In this document: positions 22,101-34,400 of the stretch, piece after piece
Layout of the letters: each line of letters opens with the position of its first letter
How positions within the stretch are numbered: position 1 is the first letter of the stretch
Assembly (NCBI GenBank): GCA_947471745.1
Contig: CANJKZ010000774.1
Location: 2,462,001 to 2,526,000, forward strand
Direction of reading: 5' to 3'
DNA length: 64,000 nucleotides
Origin: Closterium sp. Naga37s-1
Taxonomy: Eukaryota > Streptophyta > Zygnematophyceae > Desmidiales > Closteriaceae
Translations under genes and position numbers: made by a program
The notes under the pieces: model-generated
The model's database searches: none
What the model was told of the DNA's origin: nothing
Seen by the model: the letters and a program-made list of their open reading frames with translations, nothing else

Positions 22101-25100
22101 AACCATTTCCCCCAATGCTCCCCTCTGTGTGTTGCCGTGCCGTGCCCCACAGCCCATAGCGGACGGAGGGAGGGTTCTCGAGCCCATCGTGAGCGGCTGG
22201 GTCTTGGATCTTTCACTCTATCCCTGGCAGCTCAGTCGGTGCAACCATTTCCCCCAATGCTCCCCTCTGTGTGTTGCCGTGCCGTGCCCCACAGCCCATA
22301 GCGGACGGAGGGAGGGTTCTCGAGCCCATCGTGAGCGGCTGGGTCTTGGATCTCTCACTCTATCCCTGGCAGCTCAGTCGGTGCAACCATTTCCCCCAAT
22401 GCTCCCCTCTGTGTGTTGCCGTGCCATGCCCCACAGCCCATAGCGGACGGAGGGAGGGTTCTCGAGCCCATCGTGAGCGGCTGGGTCTTGGATCTCTCAC
22501 TCTATCCCTGGCAGCTCAGTCGGTGCAACCATTTCCCCCAATGCTCCCCTCTGTGTGTTGCCGTGCCGTGCCCCACAGCCCATAGCGGACGGAGGGAGGG
22601 TTCTCGAGCCCATCGTGAGCGGCTGGGTCTTGGATCTCTCACTCTATCCCTGGCAGCTCAGTCGGTGCAACCATTTCCCCCAATGCTCCCCTCTGTGTGT
22701 TGCCGTGCCGTGCCCCACAGCCCATAGCGGACGGAGGGAGGGTTCTCGAGCCCATCGTGAGCGGCTGGGTCTTGGATCTCTCACTCTATCCCTGGCAGCT
22801 CAGTCGGTGCAACCATTTCCCCCAATGCTCCCCTCTGTGTGTTGCCGTGCCGTGCCCCACAGCCCATAGCGGACGGAGGGAGGGTTCTCGAGCCCATCGT
22901 GAGCGGCTGGGTCTTGGATCTCTCACTCTATCCCTGGCAGCTCAGTCGGTGCAACCATTTCCCCCAATGCTCCCCTCTGTGTGTTGCCGTGCCGTGCCCC
23001 ACAGCCCATAGCGGACGGAGTGAGGGTTCTCGAGCCCATCGTGAGAGGGGTGGACGATGAAGGATGGGGATCAACAGAGGTTCTTGACATGCTGCATGCA
23101 GCGGTATGCAATGGTTTGCAGTGGTATGCAATGCTGTACAGCGGTTTGCAATGATTTAGAACGGTATAAGATGATTTACAGCTGTATCCATGGGTATGGA
23201 GCAGTATGCAATGGTTTACAGGGCTATGCACTTGGCATGACGCATGCAGTGGTATGATGAAGAGAGTGGTATGAAGCGGTATGCAGTGGTACAGTGCTTT
23301 ACAGATACACAGACTTTTAGTAAAGAATTCCCCTCGTTTTCTCCCTTCTCGTTCTCTCCCTTCTCGTTCTCTCCTTCCCATTCCACCCGTTCCCTCCCAT
23401 CCCACCTCTAACCCCCGTCCGACTCGCTTCCCTTCCACCCACCTCCCTTTCTTCCCAGTCCACCCGACCAGATGTGAGGGAGGCGGAGGGTCTTATTCGT
23501 TTTGTGCTGAAAGCTACATGCGCCCCCTACCTTCATCTCCTCTCCTCGTATGTCCCTGATGTCCCTGCCCTCCCTGCCCTCCCTGCCCTCCCTGCCCTCC
23601 CTGCCCTCCCTGCCCTCCCTGCCCTCCCTGCCCTCCCTGCCCTCCCTGCCCTCCCTGCCCTCCCTGCCCTCCCTGCCCTCCCTGCCCTCCCTGCCCTCCC
23701 TGCCCTCCCTGCCCTCCCTGCCCTCCCTGCCCTCCCTGCCCTCCCTGCTCTCTCTGCCCTCCCTGCCCTCCCTGCCCTCCCTGCCCTCCCTGCCCTCTCT
23801 GCTCTCAATGCCCTTGCCCGTGCCTAGCTCCATGCCCATGTCCTCGCTCCGTGCCCTTGTGTCCTCCTTACCGCCTCGCACATTCGCGTGCTACTACTTT
23901 CAACGCCTCTTCCAAACTTCTACTATTCTCCCTGCCCTGAACCTGAACCTCTGTTTCCGTTTCAGTCCTGACCTGACCTGACCTGGCCTGACCTTTCCTG
24001 ACCTCACCTCACCTCACCTCACCTAACCTCACCTCACCTCACCTCACCTCACCTCACCTCACCTCACCTCACCTCAACTGACCTCACCAGACCTGACCTG
24101 TTGCTGCTGCTGGTATGGTCGCAGGTGGATGCAGGAAGGCAGGCTGGACAACGACATTCACAGCGAGTTCTTCATTTCTGCATGCACCACTGCTGCTACA
24201 GCCACTACAGCTGCTACAGTTGCTACAGCTGCACACTCATCTGCTGATGTGCAAACCGCCCCATCTGCTCATGGTCGCACCATTCTGGACACCACCAGTG
24301 GCAGTGATGGCTTGCGGTTGAGGCAGCATGGGGGCGTGCGGGAAAGGGAGGGCGAAGGGGGAGAGGCCACGGGGCAAGAGGAGTGGCGGAGTGCAGAGGG
24401 GTGGGAAGGGGTGGAAGGGCAGCGGTTTCTGGTGCGGTGTGATGCGGTGCCGGTGCTGTTCCAGTCAGTGGCTAATGATGTGTTGGCCACGGGGCAGCTG
24501 GTGCATGCGCTGAGGGAGCATGGGTACTTGAAGCAGGTGGGTGGGTGGGTGGGTGGTGGGGTGAGGTGGTGTGCTAGACGAAGGGAACAGTGTGTGTATG
24601 GGGAGTGTGTGCTGAGACTCATGACGTGTTGGCCACGGGGCAGTTGGTGCATGCGCTCAGGCAGCATGGTTGCTTGAAGCAGGTGCGTGGGTTACATGCG
24701 CGCATGCATGGTGCATGCAGTGCATTGGAATAAACACATTACACATTCTCAATCCCCTTTCGTAAAATCTCCTCTTGTGGCGACTTTCTCTCCATCCTCC
24801 ACTTCCTTCTCCCTCACAGCACAATTTTTGAGGCGCCTAAAAAATCGTCTCAGTTCACGCGGTTCTTACATTCTCAATCCCCTTTCGTAAAATATCCTCT
24901 TGTGACGACTTTCTCTCCATTCTCCACTTCCTTCTCCCTCACACCACAGCTGATTCCTTCAGAGGGAGAGGCGGAACAACCGCAGATGCAGCTCGGCATT
25001 CTAGAGGAGAGCGTGGGTGCACGCACACAGGCAGTGCAGCAGACAATGCTGGACCTCACGCTGAACAAGGTAAGGTAGTGCTGAGATGCTGCTGCAAGGA

Positions 25101-28056
25101 ATAGGTTGCTTGCAGGGTAGGAGAGCGTGGGTTGCAGGGTAGGAGAGCGTGGGTTGCAGGGTAGGAGAGCGTGGGTGCACGCACACAGGCAGTGCAGCAG
25201 ACAATGCTGGACCTCACGCTGAACAAGGTAAGGTAGTGCTGAGATGCTGCTGCAAGGAATAGGTTGCTTGCAGGGTAGGAGAGCGTGGGTTGCAGGGTAG
25301 GAGAGCGTGGGTTGCAGGGTAGGAGAGCGTGGGTTGCAGGGTAGGAGAGCGTGGGTGCACGCACACAGGCAGTGCAGCAGACAATGCTGGACCTCACGTT
25401 GAACAAGGTAGCCTACTGGTGTTGGCACGAGCTGCTGCCACCCACGTATTGACAGCAACGTTGGAGTCATTCTTGAGAATTCTCCAAAACAGCATGGCAC
25501 CTTCTTGGAGTTCTATTGGGGCTCTATTGGAGCTCTATTGGAGCTCTATTGGGGCTCTATTGGAGCTCTATTGGAGTTCTATTGGGGCTCTATTGGAGTT
25601 CTATTGGGGCTCTATTGGGGCTCTATTGGAGCTCTATTGGAGTTCTATTGGGGCTCTATTGGAGTTCTATTGGGGCTCTATTGGAGCTCACGTTGAACAG
25701 GGTAGCGTATTGCCATGCCATGCAAGGCCATGGCCCATGGGTACCAGTGCTGCAACAAGCAGGGTTCTGTAAAAAGGGTAGTTCCTGCCACATGAGAGAT
25801 GCTGCTTCATGGAATGGGGTGTGAATACTGATACCTCCATGCCTCCATGCCACCATGCCTCCATGCCTCCATGCTTGCATGCCTGCTTGCACGTGCATAG
25901 CCTGCTGTTTCCATGTCATCACGAAGTGTGCATGCATCTGCCTCTGAGTGTTGGCGGGTGGGGAAGGGCTGGCCCTGCTGCGTTTCTTCTGTCTTCTTAT
26001 AAGAGTATCCGCCATCCTTCGTCTCCCCTCCCTCCCCCTCTCAACCTCACGCACATGCGTTTTTCCTCTCTGCAAAGCAGAGCCACCTCCTCGGGCATCT
26101 GCTCACCATCAGACGAGTGCTACTGCTCTCCCAGGTACACCTTATTCTCATTCCAACTGGCAATCCATTGATTCATTCACTCATCCATTGACCCATCTAT
26201 TGCAGCCAGCTTCGAGACGTATTGAAACTCCGTCCATCCGTCCGTCCGTCCGTCCGTCCGTCTCCCTGCCTCCCCTCAGCTCTGCAGGCCAGCCATGCTC
26301 GCATCATGTGCCCGTCCTTGTCATGTCATGCCCTCACCCTCACTCAACCCCCACCAGGCGGACTTCCTGTTGAGCTTCATGGCGCTGGCAGACGAGGAGC
26401 AGAGCTTTGCAGCCCAGCCATGCTTATCATGACTTTTGAGGCGCCTCAGGAGCAGAGCTTTGCAGCCCAGCCATGCTTATCATGACTTTTGAGGCGCCTC
26501 AGGAGCAGAGCTTTGCAGCCCAGCCATGCTTATCATGACTTTTGAGGCGCCGCAGGAGCAGAGCTTTGCAGCCCAGCCATGCTTATCATGACTTTTGAGG
26601 CGCCTCAGGAGCAGAGCTTTGCAGCCCAGCCATGCTTATCATGACTTTTGAGGCGCCTCAGGAGCAGAGCTTTGCAGCCCAGCCATGCTTATCATGACTT
26701 TTGAGGCGCCTCAGGAGCAGAGCTTTGCAGCCCAGCCATGCTTATCATGACTTTTGAGGCGCCTCAGGAGCAGAGCTTTGCAGCCCAGCCATGCTTATCA
26801 TGACTTTTGAGGCGCCGCAGGAGCAGAGCTTTGCAGCCCAGCCATGCTTATCATGACTTTTGAGGCGCCTCAGGAGCAGAGCTTTGCAGCCCAGCCATGC
26901 TTATCATGACTTTTGAGGCGCCTCAGGAGCAGAGCTTTGCAGCCCAGCCATGCTTATCATGACTTTTGAGGCGCCTCAGGAGCAGAGCTTTGCAGCCCAG
27001 CCATGCTTATCATGACTTTTGAGGCGCCGCAGGAGCAGAGCTTTGCAGCCCAGCCATGCTTATCATGACTTTTGAGGCGCCTCAGGAGCAGAGCTTTGCA
27101 GCCCAGCCATGCTTATCATGACTTTTGAGGCGCCTCAGGAGCAGAGCTTTGCAGCCCAGCCATGCTTATCATGACTTTTGAGGCGCCTCAGGAGCAGAGC
27201 TTTGCAGCCCAGCCATGCTTATCATGACTTTTGAGGCGCCTCAGGAGCAGAGCTTTGCAGCCCAGCCATGCTTATCATGACTTTTGAGGCGCCGCAGGAG
27301 CAGAGCTTTGCAGCCCAGCCATGCTTATCATGACTTTTGAGGCGCCTCAGGAGCAGAGCTTTGCAGCCCAGCCATGCTTATCATGACTTTTGAGGCGCCT
27401 CAGGAGCAGAGCTTTGCAGCCCAGCCATGCTTATCATGACTTTTGAGGCGCCTCAGGAGCAGAGCTTTGCAGCCCAGCCATGCTTATCATGACTTTTGAG
27501 GCGCCGCAGGAGCAGAGCTTTGCAGCCCAGCCATGCTTATCATGACTTTTGAGGCGCCTCAGGAGCAGAGCTTTGCAGCCCAGCCATGCTTATCATGACT
27601 TTTGAGGCGCCTCAGGAGCAGAGCTTTGCAGCCCAGCCATGCTTATCATGACTTTTGAGGCGCCTCAGGAGCAGAGCTTTGCAGCGCAGCCATGCTTATC
27701 ATGACTTTTGAGGCGCCTCAGGAGCAGAGCTTTGCAGCCCAGCCATGCTTATCATGACTTTTGAGGCGCCTCAGGAGCAGAGCTTTGCAGCGCAGCCATG
27801 CTTATCATGACTTTTGAGGCGCCTCAGGAGCAGAGCTTTGCAGCCCAGCCATGCTTATCATGACTTTTGAGGCGCCTCAGGAGCAGAGCTTTGCAGACCA
27901 GCCATGCTTATCATGACTTTTGAGGCGCCTCAGGAGCAGAGCTTTGCAGGCCAGCCATGCTTATCATGTCGTCCTTGGCACGGGCACGGGCAGTAAGGCC
28001 TCCGCAGCCCACCTGTCCTCTTTTGACAGCTCCTTGGCACGGGCACGGGCACGGGC

Positions 28057-28099
<43 letters not shown>

Positions 28100-31000
28100 T
28101 CATAACGTGTTTCCTGACCCCCTTCACTCACCCTCACGCTCCCCCCCATCATCCAGGCGGACTTCCTGATGCACCTTATGGCACTGGAAGGCGAGGAGCG
28201 AGGAAAGGAGAGGAGATTCACCCAGTAAGGCACGTGCGTATCATCGTGTGCCGTGCCATCTGTGTCATCTCCCCACTGACTGCTCCTCTCCCTCACCCCC
28301 TCCCACTGTCAGGCGGACTTCCTGCGGGACTTCATGGCGCTGGCAGGTGAGGAGCTCTGCAAGCGAGCCATGTTTGTCGTATGCCCGTCTTTCCTTGGCG
28401 CGGCTTCATCAAGTATTTGCGCGCTCCCTTCTGTCCCTCCCCCCCCTCCCCCCTTTTTTCCTCCCACCCCATCGTCCAGGCGGACTTCCTGTCGGACTTC
28501 ATGGCGCTGGCAGGCGAGGAGCTCTGCAAGCCGGCTAGCAGGGCGTCTCAGGCTCGCATTGATGTGAGCATGCACCATGCTCCATGCACCCTGCCCCATG
28601 CACCCTGCACGTTGCACGATGCGTGTTGCGCCATACATGATGAGGATTCCCAAGATGTAAGAATGTAAGGGGAGTTCCATCATCCCACTGTCATTCAATG
28701 TCAAGGTTCTCCTCATGTCATAACTCCTGAAGAGACACCAACTGCGATTTCAATAACTCCTGTATAACTCCTGTATAACTCCTGTATAACTCCTGTATAA
28801 CTCCTGTATAACTCTTGAATGACTTCTTACATCATCCAAGCCATATTCTCCTCATCTCGGCCCACCCCTTCTTTCCCCCCAGCTCTCAAAAGGTGCCTCT
28901 CTCCGCTCCTCCACAGCAGCCACGGACCCTAATTGTGATCCGGCCTTTTGCACATGTGTGACCTTTCATTGTCCTAACCAGATTCTCCTCATCTCTTCCC
29001 ACCCCTTCTTCCCTCTCCAGCTGTCACTGGGCGCGTCTCTGCGCTCCTCCACAGCAGCCTCAGACCCTAACTGTGACCGCCTCTCTGCACGCCTGGTGAG
29101 CACGGTTGGATGAATGATCGGTATTGATGGATGGATACACACACAGGTGCGCAGGTGAGAATGTGAGGGCGAGTGTATGTGAGAGTTACATCCTGAAACT
29201 TGTATTGTATGAGCGCATGGATTTTTTTTAGAATTCTCAAAAAACACATGGATGGATAAATACTCGCATGTGGGCACGTACATGCACAGAAGAGAAAGAA
29301 GCCCTTTCCTTCCCCATCCCTCCCCCTCCTTCCCCCAGTGTTCTTCCTGTGCAACCACACAATCGCCACCCTCACACCGCGCACCAGACCCAGTACAATC
29401 ACATTCGCAACTGTCACATCTGCAGCAGTCAAGGGAGAGCATGGACGGTGCAGATCTGCTGAGCAGCCTCCAGTCATACGATCAATACGAGGACCTGCTG
29501 GGAGATGATTCACATGATGATGCAGATGATGACTCTCTTGCTGCTCATGCTGCTGCTGGTGGTGGCAGTGGTGGTGCTGATGGGGATGACAGGCAGCTCT
29601 ACAGCAACCCGCTGTTGCTGCTACCCCAGGCCACCCCTGCTGGCCCAGTCAGCCCTGCAGCTGTGTCATCCTGGTCGCTTGTCTCTCGGGGCACTCCTGC
29701 TGGAGCGCAGGCAGCGGGGGGGGCAGGGGATGAAGGGAGGGGAGCTGCAGGGCAGAGCGGATGGGAGGCCATCTATATCGACTACCAGGTGGGTTTGGTT
29801 CTCTTTGTCGCTGCTACCCCAGGTCACCCCTGTTCGCCCAGTCAGCCCTGCAGCTGTGTCATCCTGGTCGCTTGTCTCTCGGGGCACTCCTGCTGGAGCG
29901 CAGGCAGCAGGAGGGGCAGGGGGTGAGGGGAGGGGAGTTGCAGGGCAGAGCGGATGGGAGGCCATCTATATCGACTACCAGGTGGGCTCCCAGGCAAAGT
30001 GAGACAGCTTGTTAAACTTTAGAAAAGGAAAGAAACAATCGACTTCCAGGTGGTTTGCCTCTTCTGCCCATAACTCGATTTTTGTTTTTTCCCGTTACCT
30101 CTTAATGTGAAATATTAGTTCAAGGTTTAAGTATCGATTCTTATTGGTGCTGGAGAATCGCACCTTCCTCTTCCTGCGCGCCTCATTCCTCTTCCCATGC
30201 CCTCATCCACCCATAACCCACCCCTCCTCCACCATTCTTCCCTGCCGCACTCACTGCAGGCCCCCTGGCCAGAACCCGCTGTGGTACCCCCGTCCGCCCT
30301 GCAGGCTTACAACCACCTCTTCCGCTTCCTGCTCGCCTCATCCGCATCCCATCCCCCTGTTCCCAACCCACCTGTAACTCCCCTTTACTGCAGGCGCCCT
30401 GGCCAGTATCCGCGGTGGTGCCCCCATCCGCCCTGCAGGGTTACAACCACCTCTTCCGCTTCCTGCTCGCCGCCAGGCGAACCCACATGCACCTCGCCCT
30501 CGCATGGTCTGCCCTGCAGGTAGGGCTGTGGGGGATGGTGGTGATGATATGTGTAGGGCCGTGGTGTGGTGGTGGTGGTGGTGGTGATGGTATCTGCAGG
30601 GCGAAGGGCGTGATGTGGGGTGCTGGATGCTGGCACAGGCTGTTTTGCTGTAGAGTGGTGTGGAGTGGTGTGCTCCACACACAGGCATGCACACGGATAA
30701 TCATAAGACACTTGCTGCTCTTTTGAGTCAACTCAAAAGCCACCGTGCTGCAGTGGAGACTTCTAGGTGACTTTTGAGTCGACTCAAAAGACACGGATAA
30801 TCATAAGACACTCGCTGCATATTTGAGTCGACTCAAAAGCCAGCATGCTGCAGTGGAGACTTCTTCCAGTAATGGAGAGCTTAGGATAGAGGTGAGGTGC
30901 ACATACATACAAGTTAGTCCTAGCTGCAGCCGCCGCTGCCACACACGAGTATATCGTTACGTTGCACCAGCAGCACTGCTAGCAGGCTGCACTGCCGCTG

Positions 31001-31325
31001 CGCTCTGCTCCACTCGCACTGGCAGCTGATGTGGGGACTGAAGGTAGGGGGCAGTGCTGTAGTGCGTGCATTAATGAGTCGACACAAATGAACCCCCTCC
31101 CCACCGCCTCTCACACACATACAGCATTCACATTCCTAGCTGAAGTGCTGATTAAGGAGACAATGCTGCAACGTGTACAATATTGAGTCAACTCAAAATA
31201 TTCCTTCCCTCTCCTCCCTCCCATACACATGCAACATCCACACCTTCCCAGCTGACACGGAGATTGAAGGTGGAAAGGTCACTGCTGCAGCGCTTGCACT
31301 CATGAGTCACTACCCCACTACCCCC

Positions 31326-31420
<95 letters not shown>

Positions 31421-34400
31421 CCACTCCCAGCTGACGCGGGGACTGAAGGTGGAAGGGCCACTGCTGCAGTGCGTGCACCCTCTTGAGTCGACACAGAAGA
31501 ACCCCCTTCCTGCTTCCCCCCACACCACACATAGCTGACATGGCGACTGAAGGCGCAGGGGTCATTGCTGCAGCGTTTGCACTCTTGAGTCACAAAAAGA
31601 ACCCTCCCACCCCCACAACCCCCCATTACTTCTGACACTCCCAGCTGACGCGGGGACTGAAGGTGGAGGGGACAATGCTGCAGCGCGTGCACTGGCTGCG
31701 GCATCGCATGGCATGTGCTGTCACTGCCATCCTCGACCATGTCGCACATGCGGTGCGTGAGTGAGTGTGTGTGCATGCATGCGTGTGTGCCTGCCTATCT
31801 CGCCATATTTCCATTCTGTGGTTGACACATTGCATTTACCTACTCTGCCTTCTGTCGTCTGTTCCTCTGTCTAATTGGTTTGATTTTTGTTGTACTCTCA
31901 AAAGCACTCTTAAATAAACTCCCAAATGCTCTCCCACATGCACTCTCGAACCACTTTTTCATTACCGGAATTCTTTCCGTACCCACGAAGTGTTCCACCA
32001 TGTAGGCTCTTTATTCCTTTCATTCACTGCTCTTCTGTGTGCTCTTTCCCTTTCAACCTCCTTACCCTTTCCCATTCATTTCCATGCTCTCATGTATTTC
32101 CCCCAAAACACTCCACCCTCTCCCCCCTCCCCCGCTCTCCTTCTCAACACCTTCAAGTGATTAGCCCTTCATTTAATCCCTCTTCCCCCCCCCTTCCCTC
32201 ACGACACCTTCCCCTTTCCCTTTCTTTTCCCTCCCTTTCCTTTCCCTCCCTTTCCCTTCGCCTCCCTTTCCTTTCCCTCCCTCTCCCTTCCCCTCCCTTT
32301 CTTTTCCCTCCGTTCCTCTTCCCTCCTCTCTTGATACCTTTCCCTTGATACCATCAGGTGATAAGCCCCAATTTCGACTTCATGACATCAAAATTGACCA
32401 AGGCTACCTCCTTCCACCAGGTGGTTCACTCTCTCCCGCCCACCACCACCCTCCCCCGCTCGATAGATTCATCCCTCATATCATCGCAAATCTCCACCTC
32501 CTCCTGATGGCATCCAACACGACTTTAAAGCAGCCTCCCCACCTCCCCCCCCCCCCAATCACTTAATTGATAACTTTGTTGTAACAAACCCACGTCCTGC
32601 TGCATATCGACTCGGACTTTCAACCCCACGTCACATGAGCACATGCGCGCCCTCCTCCATTGCTTCATCTTCACAGTTTGCCCTGGTGTTTTCCGTCTCT
32701 GCCTCCCAAAGCACATCGGAAAAACGTTTTTGGGGAGTTACAAACAAAGCGCCTTTCCAAGAAAAAGCGCCCATCTCTCTCCACGCTTTCTGTCTCTGCC
32801 TCCCTAATTGAGCTGACAAAGCTTCACCTGCCAAGATCGGTTGGAAGCTGGTTATCTCTCCAAATCGTTGTGATAGCCCATCCTCACTCGCACTATTACA
32901 TACGTTTTTCTATGCTTCCAAATCTGCAAGTGCTTTTTGTTGTCCCTTTTCTTTTCTTTGCTATTCGAAATATTCACCATTCTCCGTCTCTCCAGGAGGA
33001 AATATCCAAAGACGCTTCTGTATTTTACTGTCTTTCATGCCCGCATACAGATTGTGCTGGAGCACCAATCATTTCTTCACACGTGTCTCTCAGAGGGGCT
33101 TCTGGATTCCTGCCCGCACATTCGAGAGGTGTGTAGCGCCTGCCGGCATGGTGTGTGTGCTACTCTAAAAAGCTGAGTAGTAGCGTGGTTCGTGGCGCAT
33201 ACTGGCCTTGCTGCTCACTAGGTGTGTGGTGCCTCCCTGCCTGCCTCGAGCACTATGGACTGCAGCGTGGCGGATTCCTGCACTTGCCATTCTCACTCGG
33301 GCTCGTGAAGTGTTTCGAGACGTCGCAAAACTGTTTTGAGACGTCGCAAAACACAAAAGTAACACCAACATAGTATGCAGTGCAGCATGGTGAGTTGCTG
33401 CACTTCCCATTCTCACTCGGGCTCGTTAAGTAATTAGGGGCTTATCACTGCCTTCTTACCGGTGGCACACTGTTGCTGCTAGGCCATGTTGCTGCTAGGC
33501 CATGTTGCTGCTGCTAGGCCATGTTGCTGCTAGGCCATGTTGCTGCTAGGCCATGTTGCTGCTAGGCCATGTTGCTGCTAGGCCATGTTGCTGCTAGGCC
33601 ATGTTGCTGCTAGGCCATGTTGCTGCTAGGCCATTTTGCTGCTAGGCCATGTTGCTGCACTGCATTCACCGCATGGCGTCCCTTCCCGCCATCCCGCCAT
33701 TGCTCCTGTTGAGATTCCCACAAGCAAGCAACCTTCATTGTTCTTATGCCAAGTGGCTTCTCCTTATGAAAAGTAGTTTGCTCACTCAACTGCCAAGTGG
33801 CTTCTCCTTATGAAAAGTAGTTTGCTCACTCAACTGCCAAGTGGCTTCTCCTTATGAAAAGTAGTTTGCTCACTCAACTGCCAAGTGGCTTCTCCTTATG
33901 AAAAGTAGTTTGCTCACTCAACTGCCAAGTGGTTTCTCCTTATGAAAAGTAGTTTGCTCACTCAACTGCCAAGTGGTTTCCCCGACTTTCTTCCCCCCTT
34001 CTTCTTCCATCTCACCCACCTGCCTGCAGAAACTCTCTGCCCTCCTCTCCATCGCTCTTCGCTTCGCCAACACCGTCAGCACCACCATCCATACAGCCTC
34101 CTCTCTCCCCGGCCTTGATTCGTCATCTTCATCATCATCAGCAGCAGCAGCAGCAGGATGGGGAGGAGGAGGAAGGGGGGGTTATGGGGTGGAGGGTAGA
34201 ACCAGTGGAGTCGAGCTGGCTGACTACGCCTACGGTGATGCCACGTCAGATGCTAAGGGACGGGCGGCCCGGGCGGCATTCCGTCGGCAGTTAGCGGCGG
34301 AGGAGCTACAGCGGTGTTTGGAGGAGGAGGGGTTTGTTGAAGAGATGAGGTGTGTGAGGTGAAAGGGGGGGTGCGGAGAAGGGGGTATTGAAGAGGGGTT

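Larger units (their letters stand above)
13196..22806. repeat. Right copy of the 13,195-bp-step tandem duplication (left copy 1-9611)
   Basis: Bases 1-9611 and 13196-22806 align without gaps at an offset of 13,195. About five base differences were noticed, all between roughly 0.7 and 2.8 kb of the unit, inside the retroelement. The host part (Smr gene, exons, satellite) looks identical. The unit inferred from the junction is 9612-22806. The left end of the left copy is outside the window. Confidence 0.9.

Noticed and set aside
23408-23981. Long frames with ALP, SLP or GRE repeats on both strands
   Set aside because: They come from the 9-bp GCCCTCCCT minisatellite, which is open in all frames; the only real coding part is exon 23472-23547.
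26397-27962. CRISPR-like regular array
   Set aside because: The 53-bp units are contiguous with no unique spacers, in a eukaryotic intron; it is a satellite.
29505-30002. 165-residue frame overlapping exon 29426-29788
   Set aside because: Alternative frame of a Gly/Asp-rich exon and its 3'-partial copy; it lacks the conserved GWEAIYIDYQ end in the right phase.
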